Program-made: the position numbers and the translations under genes
Assembly: GCA_019739295.1 (NCBI GenBank)
Contig: JAHHDV010000011.1
Coordinates: 50,001-99,899, forward strand
Length of the DNA stretch: 49,899 nt
From: Taibaiella sp.
GTDB lineage: Bacteria; Bacteroidota; Bacteroidia; Chitinophagales; Chitinophagaceae
Direction of reading: 5' to 3'
The notes under the pieces: model-generated
Seen by the model: only the letters and a program-made list of their open reading frames with translations
What the model was told of the DNA's origin: nothing
Databases searched by the model: none
Shown here: piece after piece, positions 28,006 to 39,827 of the stretch
Position numbering within the stretch: the first letter of the stretch is position 1
Layout of the letters: every line of letters begins with the position of its first letter

Positions 28006-29382
28006 ATGCAATCCAACAAAGAAAAGAAAGTTTATCATCATATTGTGGAAACCATCGGGAATACGCCATTGGTAAGGTTGAACCAGGTAACCAAAGGGAT
28101 TCCCTGCTCTGTATATGCCAAGGTGGAATTTTTTAATCCGGGCAATAGTGTTAAAGACCGCATGGCATTGAAGATGCTGGATGTCGCTGAGCAGGAAGGT
28201 AAGATCAGGCCGGGAGGTACCATTATCGAAGGTACAAGTGGCAATACGGGAATGGGGCTGGCACTGGCAGCCATACAGCGCGGGTATAAATGTATCTTTA
28301 CGACTACCGATAAGCAGTCCAAAGAGAAAGTGGATATCCTCAAAGCGGTAGGTGCGGAAGTGATCGTATGCCCTACCAATGTAGAGCCGGAAGACCCGAG
28401 GTCCTATTATTCTGTTTCCAAAAGACTGGCTACGGAGATCCCGAACTCATGGTATGTGAATCAATATGACAATCTTGCCAATAGATTGGCACACTATGAG
28501 CAGACAGGTCCCGAGATATGGGATCAGACCGAAGGAAAGGTCACACATCTGGTAGTAGCTACGGGTACCGGTGGTACCGTCACCGGTACAGGGCGGTTCC
28601 TTAAGGAACAAAATCCCGGTATCAAAGTATGGGCCATCGATAGTGAAGGCTCATTACTGACCCATTGGTTCGAAACGGGAGAAGTGGACATGAATTATGT
28701 GCATCCTTATATTACAGAAGGAATCGGGGAAGATTTCGTTCCGGAGAATTATCAGAAAGAATACATCGATAAGTTCATACAGGTATCTGATAAGGCAGGT
28801 GCGGTAATGGCGAGGAGGATCACTAAAGAAGAGGGAATATTCGTAGGTTATAGTGCCGGTTCAGCCATAGCAGGATTGCATCGTTTGAAAGATGAATTAA
28901 AACCGGATGACCTGGTGGTCGTGATCTTCCACGACCATGGAAGCAGGTATGTAGGCAAGATCTATAACGATGAATGGATGATGGACCGGGGCTTTCTGGA
29001 TGTAAAGACTGCCCAGGACTTGCTGAATGGGATTGGTAAGAGAAGATTGGTGACCCTTGGGAAAGAGCAAAAGATATCGGAAGCTTTGGAATTGATGAAC
29101 AAATATAATATTGAAACCATTCCTGTACTTCAGGACCGGGAACCTGTAGGTGTGATCACGCAGAATGGTCTTTTCAGGAAAATGATCGAAAATGTTTCGC
29201 TTCAGGAGGCAACGGTACGGGAAGTGATGGAAGCACCGTTGAAGGTCATTGACGCCGTTACGCCCATTGATAAATTAGGGGCCATGTTCAATAAAGACAA
29301 TGCTGCGGTTCTGGTAAGGGAAGAGGCTACAGGGGAGTATCATATCCTTACCCAGTATGATCTGCTCAGTAAAATGATGTGA
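28006..29382 (+). CDS. cystathionine beta-synthase
   Basis: A 458-residue PLP enzyme of the cysteine synthase/cystathionine beta-synthase family. ETIGNTPLVRLN opens the fold; NPGNSVKDRMAL contains the PLP lysine; EGTSGNTGMGLA is the substrate loop; ATGTGGTVTGTGR binds the PLP phosphate. The C-terminal 120 residues carry two CBS domains (VTLGKEQKISEALELMN, VREVMEAPLKVIDAVTPIDKL), which distinguish it from plain cysteine synthase. It condenses serine (or O-acetylserine) with homocysteine or sulfide. The start was chosen from the promoter position and family length. Confidence 0.9.
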   Translation: MQSNKEKKVYHHIVETIGNTPLVRLNQVTKGIPCSVYAKVEFFNPGNSVKDRMALKMLDVAEQEGKIRPGGTIIEGTSGNTGMGLALAAIQRGYKCIFTTTDKQSKEKVDILKAVGAEVIVCPTNVEPEDPRSYYSVSKRLATEIPNSWYVNQYDNLANRLAHYEQTGPEIWDQTEGKVTHLVVATGTGGTVTGTGRFLKEQNPGIKVWAIDSEGSLLTHWFETGEVDMNYVHPYITEGIGEDFVPENYQKEYIDKFIQVSDKAGAVMARRITKEEGIFVGYSAGSAIAGLHRLKDELKPDDLVVVIFHDHGSRYVGKIYNDEWMMDRGFLDVKTAQDLLNGIGKRRLVTLGKEQKISEALELMNKYNIETIPVLQDREPVGVITQNGLFRKMIENVSLQEATVREVMEAPLKVIDAVTPIDKLGAMFNKDNAAVLVREEATGEYHILTQYDLLSKMM

Positions 29383-29401
29383 CCCGGATGTTATGAGCTT
29401 T

Positions 29402-29434
29402 AGCCGTTGCCGGTGAATTTCACCGGCAACGGCT
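29402..29434 (+). terminator. terminator after cystathionine beta-synthase
   Basis: A GC-rich stem of 16 bp (AGCCGTTGCCGGTGAA with its complement) has a one-base centre and is followed by TTTTC. It begins 20 bases after the stop codon and faces the convergent transglutaminase gene. Confidence 0.8.
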
Positions 29435-29468
29435 TTTCATTTCATTACGATTTAAACCTCTTTTTCTC

Positions 29469-32090
29469 TTACACACTGCTTTCTTTCCTTCCTGCAACAA
29501 ACCTCAAAGCTCTCCTGACAAAGAGCCAGTTCTTTCTTCTTTCTCCGGCAGGGATCTGTTGATCCAGTTCATTGGTAAACCGTTTGCCGTATTGTGTCAG
29601 AAAGGTCTGCTCGTCTGTCCGGATCGTATGAGTGCCGTATTTTAATTTCTGATACGTTATAATGAATCTTTGCATATCAGTATCGAACCTGTGGTCTACA
29701 CGTTTAGCAAACTGACTCATAGGCTCGGATGAATGTTTTTTTGATCTTCATCATCCACAGATAATACAGGATAAGCAGGTAATTGAAGTAAGCACTTCTC
29801 CTGATATTTTTATTTTTGGTCCGGATACTGAAATATTTTTTTATCGAAACAGGAATCAGGTGAGCCAGGAAAAAAAAGCACCAGTAAGCCCAGTAGCGGG
29901 TAGCTCACCCACTTCCATTTGAATTTATTGAGCTTCCGGAAGTCATCCGGGTGTTGCCGGCTTGGAATGAGTTTGGACATGACCTGGAGCAGGTCTGTCG
30001 GGACCGGTTCTGCAAGCAGGTCTGCCAGGGATCGCATATCTTCTGCCTTGGAAATGGTTGGTGCATGGTTTTTGGTATAGCTCACTGCAGCGACGGTATC
30101 GTTGATGCTGAGGTCATATATGGATAAGGTGCTGGTATCCCTTACGATACGGCTGATGCTGATGTCCAGGGATACGGCGATGGCCTGTTCCGTATTAAAA
30201 TTCTGATCATAAAATGTAGCCGATTGAGCCTGTATGTTTACGGTTTTCCTTGAGGTATCTATGCTGCTGATATAACCGCTAAAAGTAAGGGTTGCTTTTT
30301 TGGGTTCCAGGGGAGGTGTGGCATCTGGCTGGTCGCTTTCGCGGGCTTCATCATTGCCTACAGTAGTATCAAAATCCAACCATCCATAACCGGGAAAGTA
30401 AACCTGTACCCAGGCATGGACCTGGTCTGCATATAGATAATACCATCCGGGGTTGGTGGTGCTTCTGTCTTCTACCAGAAACCCGGCCGTGATCCTGCTG
30501 GGAATACCCAATGAACGCAATAAGAATAAAGTAGCGCCCGCATAATGTGCACAGAAACCTTTCCTGTTTTCAAATAGGAAATAGTTCAGGTTCTTCGCGG
30601 AAGGAATGTCCGGGATACCCGGGTTATCGGAATACTGGAACCTGGGCCTGCCATTTGCATCTTTGCTCAGGAAGAAATCCTTGACCGCAATGATTTTATC
30701 TATAGGCAAATCTTTGTTTCCGGCTACCTGATATGCAAGATCTCTGACCTCCCGCAGGCTTTCGATATCGGGAAGTTCGGTATAGTAAGCATAGGCTGCC
30801 GAATCCATTTTCCCGAAGTGCTGCACGTTCCTTAAGATATCGTATCTGGCATTTTGGAATTTTACAGCCTCCGGATTACTGACATTATAGACAAAATAAG
30901 CAGAATTCAGTTCGCTTACCATACTCCTGGCGATATACGCAGATTTGTATTCTTTCTGGTAAGCAATATCTACCGCTATAGGTTGTACTGAAAATGCAGT
31001 TGTAGGTGCCACGAAATCTGCGAACGTCATGCCCTTATTGTACACTTCTATCTCTACAGTCTTTAAGCCGGGCTGCTCTCCTGTAAATGCCAGTACACTT
31101 GAATCCGTTACTGTCTGGTAAAGTGGGATCCGGCCGGGATCAGGACGGAACAGGTCCTTGTCGGGCATATCATCTGCTATCTCGAAGGTCTCTGTGGCAG
31201 TATCGAATTTGGCATAGTAGAATGAGGTCAGGTAAAGAGGATTGGGAATATCCGAATTTTCGAAAAAATTATCTATATAGACAGCGAGCAGCAGCTCGTT
31301 TTCCCGGTGATTGTTATTGGAAAGAGAAGTGCTGTTCTTGATGCTTGTTCCGTCTTCAGACTTTTGCAGCATGCTGTTTTTCTCCTCATACTTCCCAGAG
31401 GTGAGCTGATCAATGGTTCCCCGGATTTCATCCTTATACTGGAGCAGTAGAATGCTTAACGCCAGTGAAGCCAGGCAGATAAAGAAAACAGCATTCAGCA
31501 GCATTTTGAGTGCCCCTTTCCCTCCATACCGCTGGTAATCCTTGAGCTGCTCCGAGATAAAAATAATATAAGCACCATACAGCAATACAGGAATCAAAAA
31601 AAATGAAGAAAACCCAATATTCATCTTTCTGCATCATCTGCTGTGTGCTGCCGGATATCCATATGCTGGTCCCTACAAGCAACAGCGCAATCAGTGTGGG
31701 GAAAAACCTGATCCGCATCAGTCCAAATGAGATCACCCATCCGACACAGAATAGAAAGAAGTACAGCCTGAACCGGTGAGCCATGAAAAAAGATTCAATA
31801 TCCCCCGATCCCAGATGGCGTATAAAAATTGATATACCCGTTCCCGTGAGCAGCAGCAGCAGGAACGAAGGAACAAACCTCAACCTGCTCTGATAAGTGA
31901 TCAGGGATACCAGCATTCCCGTACCGCAGGCCAGGCACAGTTCCGTAGATTTATCTTGAAGAAATACCACATGGTACTCCGCATTCCATAAGATGTAGAA
32001 TACGACCATCGCCGTAGGCAATAGCTGAAGGAAGAAGCGCATCATGATCTCCTTCAGGGGCTGGTGGACAGGGTAGTCGTACTCTTTCAT
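29469..32090 (-). pseudogene. TgpA-like membrane transglutaminase, three frameshifts
   Basis: Three consecutive frames (32090-31434, 31624-29810, 29720-29469) form one protein of about 870 residues. The N-terminus holds about six membrane segments (DUF3488-like). The large periplasmic part ends in a transglutaminase core with Cys in ENRKGFCAHYAGATLFLLRSLGIPSR, His in DQVHAWVQVYFPGYGWLDFD, and the following Asp. Another membrane segment and a helical cytoplasmic tail (DUF4129-like) follow. One surplus base each in 31596-31603 (eight A), 29870-29877 (eight A) and 29736-29742 (seven T) restores the frame. The substrate is unknown. Three breaks in one gene would normally mean decay, but all are the same kind as elsewhere. 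Confidence 0.8.
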
Positions 32091-32298
32091 TCTGCTTCAA
32101 AGATAAATAATGTAAGAATTGTTTTAAGCAAACTGCTTTTCAGACAGTCTAATAATTTATTTTAATTTTGAGCTGCATATCATTTAGCCTGCTGGCGGAA
32201 TCCTGTATAAAGAAAAATTTATGAAATTTCTCTCTTCCGGTATTTTGCAGGAATTTATTTTTATCATTACTTTAAATCCTAATCATTTGAAAATAACA
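32091..32298. other. divergent intergenic region
   Basis: AT-rich spacer between the transglutaminase and NamZ genes. It must contain both promoters, but I see no convincing box. Confidence 0.35.
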
Positions 32299-33525
32299 AT
32301 GTATAGTTTATTGAAACCGCTACTGGTTGTTGTTGCCGTTTTTTCATTTATTGCCTGTAAGGCACAGGAGGAAAATAAGCCCAGGATCCTTGATCCTGCA
32401 GGAGGCCGGGAAAAAGTAACGATTCTCCCGGGGGCATATCAGCTGGAAGAATACCTGCCTATGCTGAAAGATAAGCGGGTAGCTGTCATCGGCAATCAGA
32501 CCTCTGAGATCAACAGGACACTGCTCCCGGATACGCTGCTGTCATTGGGGATCCGGGTAGTCAAGCTGTTTTCTCCGGAGCACGGGTTCAGGGGTGATGC
32601 AGATGCAGGGAAGACAATAGACAATTCTACTGACGGCAAGACCGGGCTGCCTATCTTTTCCCTGTACGGGAATCATAAAAAGCTGCCTGTCGAGCAATTG
32701 AAGAATGTCGATATTGTCATCTATGACCTTCAGGATGTGGGTGCCAGGTTTTATACTTATATCTCTACGCTGGAATATGCTATGGAGTCCTGTGCCGCGG
32801 CAGGAGTGAAGCTGATCATTCTGGACAGGCCGAATCCCCTGGGGCATATCGTAGACGGCCCGGTCCTGGAATCAGGGATGAAGTCTTTCGTGGGGATGCA
32901 GCCCATCCCGGTTATCTATGGTATGACTCCCGGGGAATATGCACATATGCTTAAGGGAGAAAAATGGATCAATGCTGATATGCTGGAGCTGTATGTAATA
33001 AAAAACAGGCATTATACCCATAATTCGCTTTACCAGCTGCCCGTTTCCCCATCTCCCAATCTGAAGAATATGGCAGCCATCTACCTGTACCCTTCCTTAT
33101 GCCTGTTCGAAGGTACGGATATCAGCCTGGGCAGGGGAACGTCAATGCCATTTCAGATGTATGGCCATCCCGGATTCAAAAATTTTGACTATAGCTTCAC
33201 CCCTAAGTCTATGCCGGGTGCTGCCAATCCTCCCCTGCTCAATAAGAAGTGCAGCGGGGAGCTTATCGCAGAATCACCGGATGAAGCATTGAGCGCTATA
33301 AATAATAGTTTTAATATAGGTTGGATCCTCAAAGCATACAAAGCGCATCCCAACCGCTCTGCATTCTTCACAAAATTTTTCAATACCCTGGCAGGTACGA
33401 ATGAACTTCGCCTTCAGATAGAGCAGGGGAAGAGTGAAGAGGAGATCAGGGCATCCTGGCAGGCTGACCTGTCAGCATTCAGGAAGATCAGGAAAAAATA
33501 TCTTCTTTACCCTGATTTCGAGTAA
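32299..33525 (+). CDS. exo-beta-N-acetylmuramidase NamZ-like (DUF1343) lipoprotein
   Basis: A 408-residue DUF1343 protein. A lipoprotein signal ends in FSFIACKAQ. Family blocks follow: VAVIGNQTSEI, LFSPEHGFRGDADAG, PIFSLYGNHKKL, DVGARFYTYISTLEYAMESC, LDRPNPLGHIVDGP and FEGTDISLGRGTSMPF. The characterised member NamZ removes N-acetylmuramic acid from the non-reducing end of peptidoglycan fragments, so this is probably for cell-wall recycling or scavenging. The frame begins 26 codons earlier, but the ATG at 32299 gives the proper signal. Confidence 0.88.
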   Translation: MYSLLKPLLVVVAVFSFIACKAQEENKPRILDPAGGREKVTILPGAYQLEEYLPMLKDKRVAVIGNQTSEINRTLLPDTLLSLGIRVVKLFSPEHGFRGDADAGKTIDNSTDGKTGLPIFSLYGNHKKLPVEQLKNVDIVIYDLQDVGARFYTYISTLEYAMESCAAAGVKLIILDRPNPLGHIVDGPVLESGMKSFVGMQPIPVIYGMTPGEYAHMLKGEKWINADMLELYVIKNRHYTHNSLYQLPVSPSPNLKNMAAIYLYPSLCLFEGTDISLGRGTSMPFQMYGHPGFKNFDYSFTPKSMPGAANPPLLNKKCSGELIAESPDEALSAINNSFNIGWILKAYKAHPNRSAFFTKFFNTLAGTNELRLQIEQGKSEEEIRASWQADLSAFRKIRKKYLLYPDFE

Positions 33526-33655
33526 GGGGTTAATGATTTGCGGAGGACCATTTTTATGTCCGCTACCAGCCTGAATCTACTGGAGTATACTTATATTTTA
33601 TATGTATATTAAGTAAAAACGAGTGCCCGCATACAGATACTTAAGCGCTTTTGTT

Positions 33656-33663
33656 TACTTTTG
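33656..33663 (+). promoter_or_regulatory. promoter -7 box of mqnC (TACTTTTG)
   Basis: TAnnTTTG match 32 bases before the mqnC ATG. Confidence 0.5.
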
Positions 33664-33695
33664 TATCCTTAATCAAGTATAAAGCAAAGTAGGGA

Positions 33696-34818
33696 ATGAC
33701 GTTAAAAGACTTGTATACCAAAGCATTAAACTTTGAGTTTCTAACGGTAGAAGAAGGAGTTTTTTTATTCGAACAGGCACCATTGGCAGAATTGGCATCT
33801 GTAGCCAATGCATTGCGGAAGGTCCAGGTGCCTCATGGTAAGGTGACCTGGATCATAGACAGGAATATGAATACCACCAATGCCTGTACCGCCAATTGTA
33901 AATTCTGCAATTTCTTCAGAGTGCCCGGTCATGGCGAGGTCTATGTCACCGATATAGATACTTACAGGAATAAGATAGAAGAGACATTCAAATACGGGGG
34001 GGACCAGTTATTGCTGCAAGGGGGGGCATCATCCTGACCTGGGATTGGACTATTACACAGCCCTGTTCCGACAGCTAAAAGGACTGTACCCCGACCTTAA
34101 GCTCCATGCATTAGGTCCGCCGGAGATCGCCCATATCTGTAAAGTAAGCAATGTAACACACAGGGAAGCCCTGGAAGCCCTGATAGCAGCAGGAATGGAC
34201 AGTATGCCGGGACCCGGTGCAGAGATACTGGATGACAGGGTAAGGAGGCTGATCTCTAAAGGAAAATGCGGCGCGAAGGAGTGGCTGGATATTATGGAAG
34301 TAGCCCACCAACTGAGGTTGACGACTTCTGCTACGATGATGTTCGGACATGTAGAGACAATACGGGAACGTTTTGAACACCTGGTCAAGCTCCGGGATGT
34401 CCAGGCCAGGAAGCCGGAGGATGCAAAAGGTTTTGTGGCTTTTATTCCCTGGACATTCCAGGATGTGGATACACTTTTGGTAAAGATCCGCAGGGCTAAA
34501 AATGATACGACTGCTTCAGAATATATCCGTATGATCGCGTTGAGCAGGATCATGCTGCCCAATGTGAAGAATATACAGGCCAGCTGGCTGACAGTGGGGA
34601 AAAGTACGGCGCAGGCCTGTCTCTATGCAGGAGCCAATGACTTCGGGTCGATCATGATAGAGGAGAATGTGGTGAGCGCTGCAGGTGCCCCGCACAGGTT
34701 TACGGCAGAGGGCATACAGCAGGCCATCAGGGAAGCCGGTTTTGAACCGCAGCTGCGCAATCAGCAATATGAATTCCGGGAAATGCCCCGGCTGGAACAA
34801 CAGGTTATCAATTATTAA
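33696..34818 (+). pseudogene. mqnC: cyclic dehypoxanthinyl futalosine synthase, one frameshift
   Basis: A radical SAM enzyme of about 374 residues split into 33696-34037 and 34045-34818. The cluster motif is CTANCKFC (C-x3-C-x2-C) with FFRVPGHGEVY after it; GGDQLLLQGGHHPDLGL, LHALGPPEI, PGPGAEIL and GANDFGSIMIEENVVSAAG are MqnC blocks. It cyclises dehypoxanthine futalosine in the futalosine menaquinone pathway; menG in this window does the final methylation. The frame breaks in a seven-G run at 34020-34026; with six G the two halves join as LLLQGGHHPDLG. As menaquinone is essential in such bacteria, a sequencing error is likely. Confidence 0.93.
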
Positions 34819-34869
34819 TAAAGAAAGCACTAATTTAGTAGCTTGAATTACAGAGAATAAAATATTTAT

Positions 34870-35718
34870 ATGGCCAATTGGTTTAACAGAATTACGAAGG
34901 GCATCCAAACAGATACAAGGGAGAAGAAAGAAGCGCCCGACGGGCTTTGGCATAAATGCTCTGAATGTAAGGAGACGTATACCCAAGTCGTACTCGCAGA
35001 GAATTTGTATGTATGTCCCAAATGTGATCACCATAATAGGATCAATGCCCTGGAATATTTCAGCTTCCTGTTTGATGAAGGGAAATATGAGGAGCTTTTC
35101 TCCAATATCAGGCCTAAGGATTTCCTGGAGTTTGTAGATGTCAAACCATACAGCGCGCGCCTGGATGCTGCCCAGGCTGCTACAGGATTAAAAGATGCGA
35201 TGACAGTAGGCGTGGGAGCGATAGAAGGACATAAAGCTGTAATCGCTTGTATGAACTTCAACTTCATCGGTGGATCTATGGGTTCTGTAATGGGAGAGAA
35301 AATAGCCAGGGGTATTGATTACAGCATCAAGCACAAGTTGCCGTTCATCATTATTTCCAAATCCGGTGGAGCCAGGATGATGGAGAGCGCATTCTCACTG
35401 ATGCAGATGGCCAAGACCTCTGCCAAGCTGACACAGCTTGCAGATGCCAGGCTACCCTATATTTCTGTTCTGACCGATCCTACCACCGGAGGTGTAACCG
35501 CTTCATTTGCCATGCTGGGCGATATCAATATCGCGGAGCCTAAAGCCCTGATCGGTTTTGCCGGGCCGAGGGTGATCAAGGAAACCATTCGCAAAGATCT
35601 TCCTGCGGGATTCCAGAGAAGTGAGTTCTTACTGGAGCATGGCTTCCTGGATTTTGTTGTTCAGCGCAGGGACCTCAGGCACAAAATAGCGCAAAGCATT
35701 GCCTGGTTTCTTGGATAA
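34870..35718 (+). CDS. accD: acetyl-CoA carboxylase carboxyltransferase subunit beta
   Basis: A 282-residue protein with the N-terminal zinc ribbon (KCSECKETY and [12 protein letters not shown], four cysteines) and the crotonase-like carboxyltransferase domain ([76 protein letters not shown]). It transfers the carboxyl group from biotin to acetyl-CoA in the first step of fatty-acid synthesis, with AccA. Length and motifs are complete. It stands 51 bases after mqnC. Confidence 0.97.
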   Translation: MANWFNRITKGIQTDTREKKEAPDGLWHKCSECKETYTQVVLAENLYVCPKCDHHNRINALEYFSFLFDEGKYEELFSNIRPKDFLEFVDVKPYSARLDAAQAATGLKDAMTVGVGAIEGHKAVIACMNFNFIGGSMGSVMGEKIARGIDYSIKHKLPFIIISKSGGARMMESAFSLMQMAKTSAKLTQLADARLPYISVLTDPTTGGVTASFAMLGDINIAEPKALIGFAGPRVIKETIRKDLPAGFQRSEFLLEHGFLDFVVQRRDLRHKIAQSIAWFLG

Positions 35719-35729
35719 ACGTACTGGAG

Positions 35730-35760
35730 AACCGAACCTTTCAAAGGTTCGGTTTTTTTT
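35730..35760 (+). terminator. accD terminator
   Basis: An 11-bp stem (35730-35740 with 35744-35754) is followed by eight T in total. It lies 12 bases after accD. Confidence 0.9.
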
Positions 35761-35828
35761 CATGCAGGCTCCGGGTGCCGTAGAAAAAATATTTGGTCAG
35801 AAAAAAAACTTCCCTTTATTTTGCGCCC

Positions 35829-35916
<88 letters not shown>

Positions 35917-35929
35917 GATGAAAACATTA

Positions 35930-35968
35930 CGCCTTGTATATCAAATGATTACAAGGCGGTTTTATTTT
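35930..35968 (+). terminator. tRNA-Ser terminator
   Basis: The stem CGCCTTGTA (35930-35938) pairs with TACAAGGCG (35950-35958) and is followed by GTTTTATTTTT. Confidence 0.8.
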
Positions 35969-35970
35969 TG

Positions 35971-35994
35971 GTTGTCGTCCGGGTTGTCGTTTTT
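35971..35994 (+). repeat. double GTTGTCGT site, left copy (possible attachment or arm site)
   Basis: GTTGTCGT occurs at 35971-35978 and 35983-35990, spaced four bases apart and followed by TTTT. The same arrangement in the same orientation occurs at 49785-49804 just upstream of the integrase gene. The position right after tRNA-Ser suggests a site used by the integrase. Confidence 0.45.
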
Positions 35995-36019
35995 GAATAA
36001 TTTCTTCAATAAATAACTA

Positions 36020-36760
36020 CTATTCCACTACGAAGGAGGAATAATCAAAAAGTAAGTGTAAAACTTCAAAATCCTCTTTCTTATTATAGTTCCGTTTGTG
36101 TATTGATTGATAACATCCATTAAATGAGGAGTGTTTGGAAGTATTTATCAATAATTGCTTTGTAGTTAATGTTGTTCTAGAGGGTAGCCTTTTATTAATT
36201 TCAGTTGAAACTGAATTATGATTTAACTTACCACTTTCAATGAAAGCTAATTGCCCTTCTAACGGTAATCTTGTGTTTAAATAGCTTCGGTTGGCAAATT
36301 TTTCTGTATCTATAGTATAAGCTTCACAATCTGAAAGAACCTTTATTCTTTTACATTCAATTGCAAAATAGATATTTTCATCAGTATCGTTCCAAGCCTC
36401 TTGTAATGCTAATCTATTTACAGTAATGTCAATTTTGTCAGCATTTTTTTCCTTTTTATTTATATCATAATACTCTGTCTGTTCCTCACAATGAAAATTT
36501 ATTTCAGCTAATTCAGGATATTTACTTGCAATAAGACATTTGTTTTTTCGCAAGTAATCGTCCACTAATCTAAATCTCAAATAATCTTCAAATTTAATCT
36601 TGCTATTTTTTCTATCAATCTGATATTTTGGGTTATCCTTACAAATCAATTGATAGCATTCTGATACATACCAGACAATAGCATCAATTCTATTGGCGGT
36701 AATAGCTATTATATCAACGCCTCTCTTTCGTATAAATTTAGAAGCGTTATTTATCATCAA
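36020..36760 (-). CDS. PD-(D/E)XK-like nuclease, probable restriction partner
   Basis: A 246-residue protein without a named domain that I recognise. A candidate nuclease core is visible: an Asp in DKIDITVN (residues of about 107-114) and, after one strand, E-x-K in YFAIECKRI (about 131-139), the spacing of a PD-(D/E)XK active site. It overlaps the end of the upstream methyltransferase gene by 14 bases, so the two are coupled and probably form a restriction-modification pair. The function is inferred from motif and position. Confidence 0.6.
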   Translation of the reverse strand: MMINNASKFIRKRGVDIIAITANRIDAIVWYVSECYQLICKDNPKYQIDRKNSKIKFEDYLRFRLVDDYLRKNKCLIASKYPELAEINFHCEEQTEYYDINKKEKNADKIDITVNRLALQEAWNDTDENIYFAIECKRIKVLSDCEAYTIDTEKFANRSYLNTRLPLEGQLAFIESGKLNHNSVSTEINKRLPSRTTLTTKQLLINTSKHSSFNGCYQSIHKRNYNKKEDFEVLHLLFDYSSFVVE

Positions 36761-39700
36761 AATTGTCTTTTAAGTATTCAATTTCGGCATCCTCAATAGT
36801 CTTTTTGATTTCTGCTACATCATACCAAGCCATAGCCCTATGCCAACACTTATATTCATTCGGTTTAATTATATAAAACGAGTTTTCTTCAAAACCCTTA
36901 ATGTCTTTTTGTATAAATATCTTTTCAGATATTTTTGAAATAGTAAGGTTGTCCGATAGGATTTTTAGTATCTTTTTTTCGTCTGTTTCTGTTTGATTGA
37001 ATACAATAGTTCTCTTTGGTTTCTCTTTTGTAAAAACAAAATTCATTGCAATAAAATAGTCTAAAGCATTTACTTCAACCTGTAAATATTCATTTTTATA
37101 AAGTTCTTTAAATTGTTCAACAAAAACATCTATATAGTTTTTTAGAATCTCGTGGTCATCGTGAACTTTACGGATTACTTTATCAATTTTACTTTCTTGA
37201 AATTGATAGCGGGAAATATCTAAAACGTAAGAAATTAAATCTTGTTCGTAGTTCTCTAAATTATAAATGCCATTTATTATATCATTCAAATCTTTGAAAA
37301 CCTTTTCATTTCTTTGAGGTTCCCCAAGATTAAAATCCTGATAATGGTTCTTGTATGGTTCTATAAATTTATCAACTAGAGTTATAATTTTATCACTTTG
37401 ACTCTTCGATAATTCTATATATGGAAATGATAAAAACTCTTCTTTCCATTTTATTTGAGGGTGCGTAGCTATACCCCAACCTCCAGAAATTGAGAAGATA
37501 TAATAAGTATATAATTCTGAAATTAGGTAAGCATATAATCTTTTTAGCAGAGATATATCGTAACTCGACAATCCAAAAACTCCTTTTTTATAAACAGCTG
37601 AAGTCTCATTTAGAGAAACTACAATTTTTGACCAATCCTTAGCTTGTTCTTTTATTAAAATTTTTGCAGTATCAAAATTTTCAAGTTCCCTCCCTGCTTC
37701 TAATTGTGTTTCTTCTAAGGTAATCTTTCTCTCAGGTGATTTGCTAAAATATTCTTGAATATCATTGTTCTCAAAAAGGGGTAATCCCTCCAAGAAGGGA
37801 AATCTATTTTTTTTATTACCTACCAAAATTCCTGATTTGCCATAAAGCAGCTTATTGTCTATCAGTTCTATAAGAGGTTTTGAAATTTTTTGTTTTATCT
37901 TTTTTACTAATGAAAAATCTAATACATTACCATATAAAGCTACTTTAAACATCCAATCATTTTCTATAAAGTGCCTTTGTTTGATTTGTTTATAATCATT
38001 TTTTTCCAACACCAGACAATTAAAGTACTTTAAAAACAAATTGGGCTTTAATGATTTATGATGGATTATTTTTTCTAAACAAGCTATCTCGTTTTCTGAT
38101 AATTTGTAACTTACTATTGATGTAGGGCTTTCTTGTTGTTCAAACAAGGATTGTTTAACAGGTGAGAGATCAAAAAAATCATTAATCAAAAATGTAGTTA
38201 AGAATTTATTTTTAAACTCCTTTGTAGTTGTAGAAACATTGTAAAAAATCGTACTTGTTACAATCAAAGAGGATATTGTATTTGATTGCATAAAATCTTT
38301 TGTCCGTAACAAAAAATTTTGAGCTATTTCAATTGTACCTTTAATCTTGTTTGAGTAAATATCTTGTGAATTGACCCAATTTAAATGAGGTTTGGATTTA
38401 TCTCTTTTCCAAGGTGGATTTCCTAAAATAAAGTCCAAATCTTTAGATTGAATAATATTATTGTATTTAGCTTTTATATCAAAGAAATCTGCTTCAAAGA
38501 GATTTGTGTCAATTAATTCAGGAAATTTAAAATTATCAGTAATCGTAGCAGGGTCTTGATAGTCTAGCATTGCAATATAAATAGAGAAACAAGTGACTTT
38601 TAACGCTTGTCTGTTTATATCTATACCAAAGAGATTCTCTTTCGCTATTTGTCTCAATCTATTTTTTGTAATACCCCCCTTTAAATCAACTTCTCTATCT
38701 ATCATTCTTCTGAATGCTTGTACAAGAAAAATCCCTGAACCCACAGAGGGATCAAAAATCTTGCATTCAGATAAATTCTTATTCTTCTTTTTAACAAAGA
38801 ATTTATCTACTGTGTTTGTAAGTATATATTCAACTAAAAATAATGGCGTATAAACAGCCGAATGAAGCTTTCTTGTATCCTCATCTATCAAAGCTTCATA
38901 TATACCGCTTATTAACTCTACTGGTATAATACTAAAATCAAAAAATTTCAAAAAATAGTTCAGTATCATAGAAAAGACTATCCTTTTCAGGTCTTTCTCC
39001 ATCAAAAACATTAGCAAGTTGAATAGCTATTTCTTTAGTAAGTTGAATTTTGATATTTTTAAATAAAACACCATTAAATTTTTCATTCAACCATTCAAAA
39101 CACTCATTAAGTTTTTTAGGTTTTTCAATTAACTCAATAAAACTTTTTCTTTTTTCAAGAATACTTTCACCAACTATAAAATCCTTATTGAAGCGAACCT
39201 CTCTATCAATTAGATAACGAATAAATATCAATCTAAGAATTAGAATATTGGCATCGTCCTCCTCAATTTTAAGCGAACTATTCAATAGTCCTTGTCTTAC
39301 AGTTCGTATATTCTCAAATAGTTTTTGATTAACTCTCTTTTTTTGAATATTTTTATTGTCGTAATATTCTACCTGTAACCATCTCCAAGTATTTCCACTT
39401 TGTAAATTCCAAAATGAAAATATGTCATTGGGATAGTTTGTTATTTCCTCTAATTTTCCTACTTTTTTATTATATGCAAAAGCATTAAAAATTTTAATTT
39501 CATTTTCTTTTATAATAAAAATAACAGGACTTTGGTCAAAAGACCATACTTGTTTATGAATTTCTTTTTCCCTTTCAGGACTATAACTTTCTGTTAGGTC
39601 AAAAAATAAAACTAAAGGTTGGTCATTGAAGGTATAAAAAGCAGTAGGATTAATAATTTCCAATCGGCTCTTTATTTCTTTATTCCTGAAAATATATTGC

Positions 39701-39819
39701 TTCCCGTCTTCTTTATTCATAAAGAAAACAGAAGGGCTATTATGTAATTCTAAGCCTTTAAAAAGTGATATTAATGCCTTGCTTGCCAAATGAAGAGAAA
39801 TATAGGCAAAAATAATCAA
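36747..39819 (-). pseudogene. Eco57I-like N6-adenine DNA methyltransferase, one frameshift
   Basis: Two overlapping frames (39819-38938 and 39017-36747) form one protein of about 1020 residues. The N-terminal 290 residues resemble the leading domain of type IIG/Eco57I-like enzymes (LVLFFDLTESYSPEREKEIHKQVWSFDQ..VIFII). Then come YTPLFLVEYIL, the SAM motif DPSVGSGIFLVQAFRR, and the catalytic NPPW in LDFILGNPPWKRD. The C-terminal third should hold target recognition (GISGGWGIATHPQ-like region). A surplus base lies within 38940-38955. No nuclease motif is evident in the N-terminus, consistent with the separate nuclease gene that overlaps its end. A TACCTTTG box at 39828-39835 lies so close to the frame's start that the true start may be further in. 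Confidence 0.8.
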
Positions 39820-39827
39820 AAAGGGTG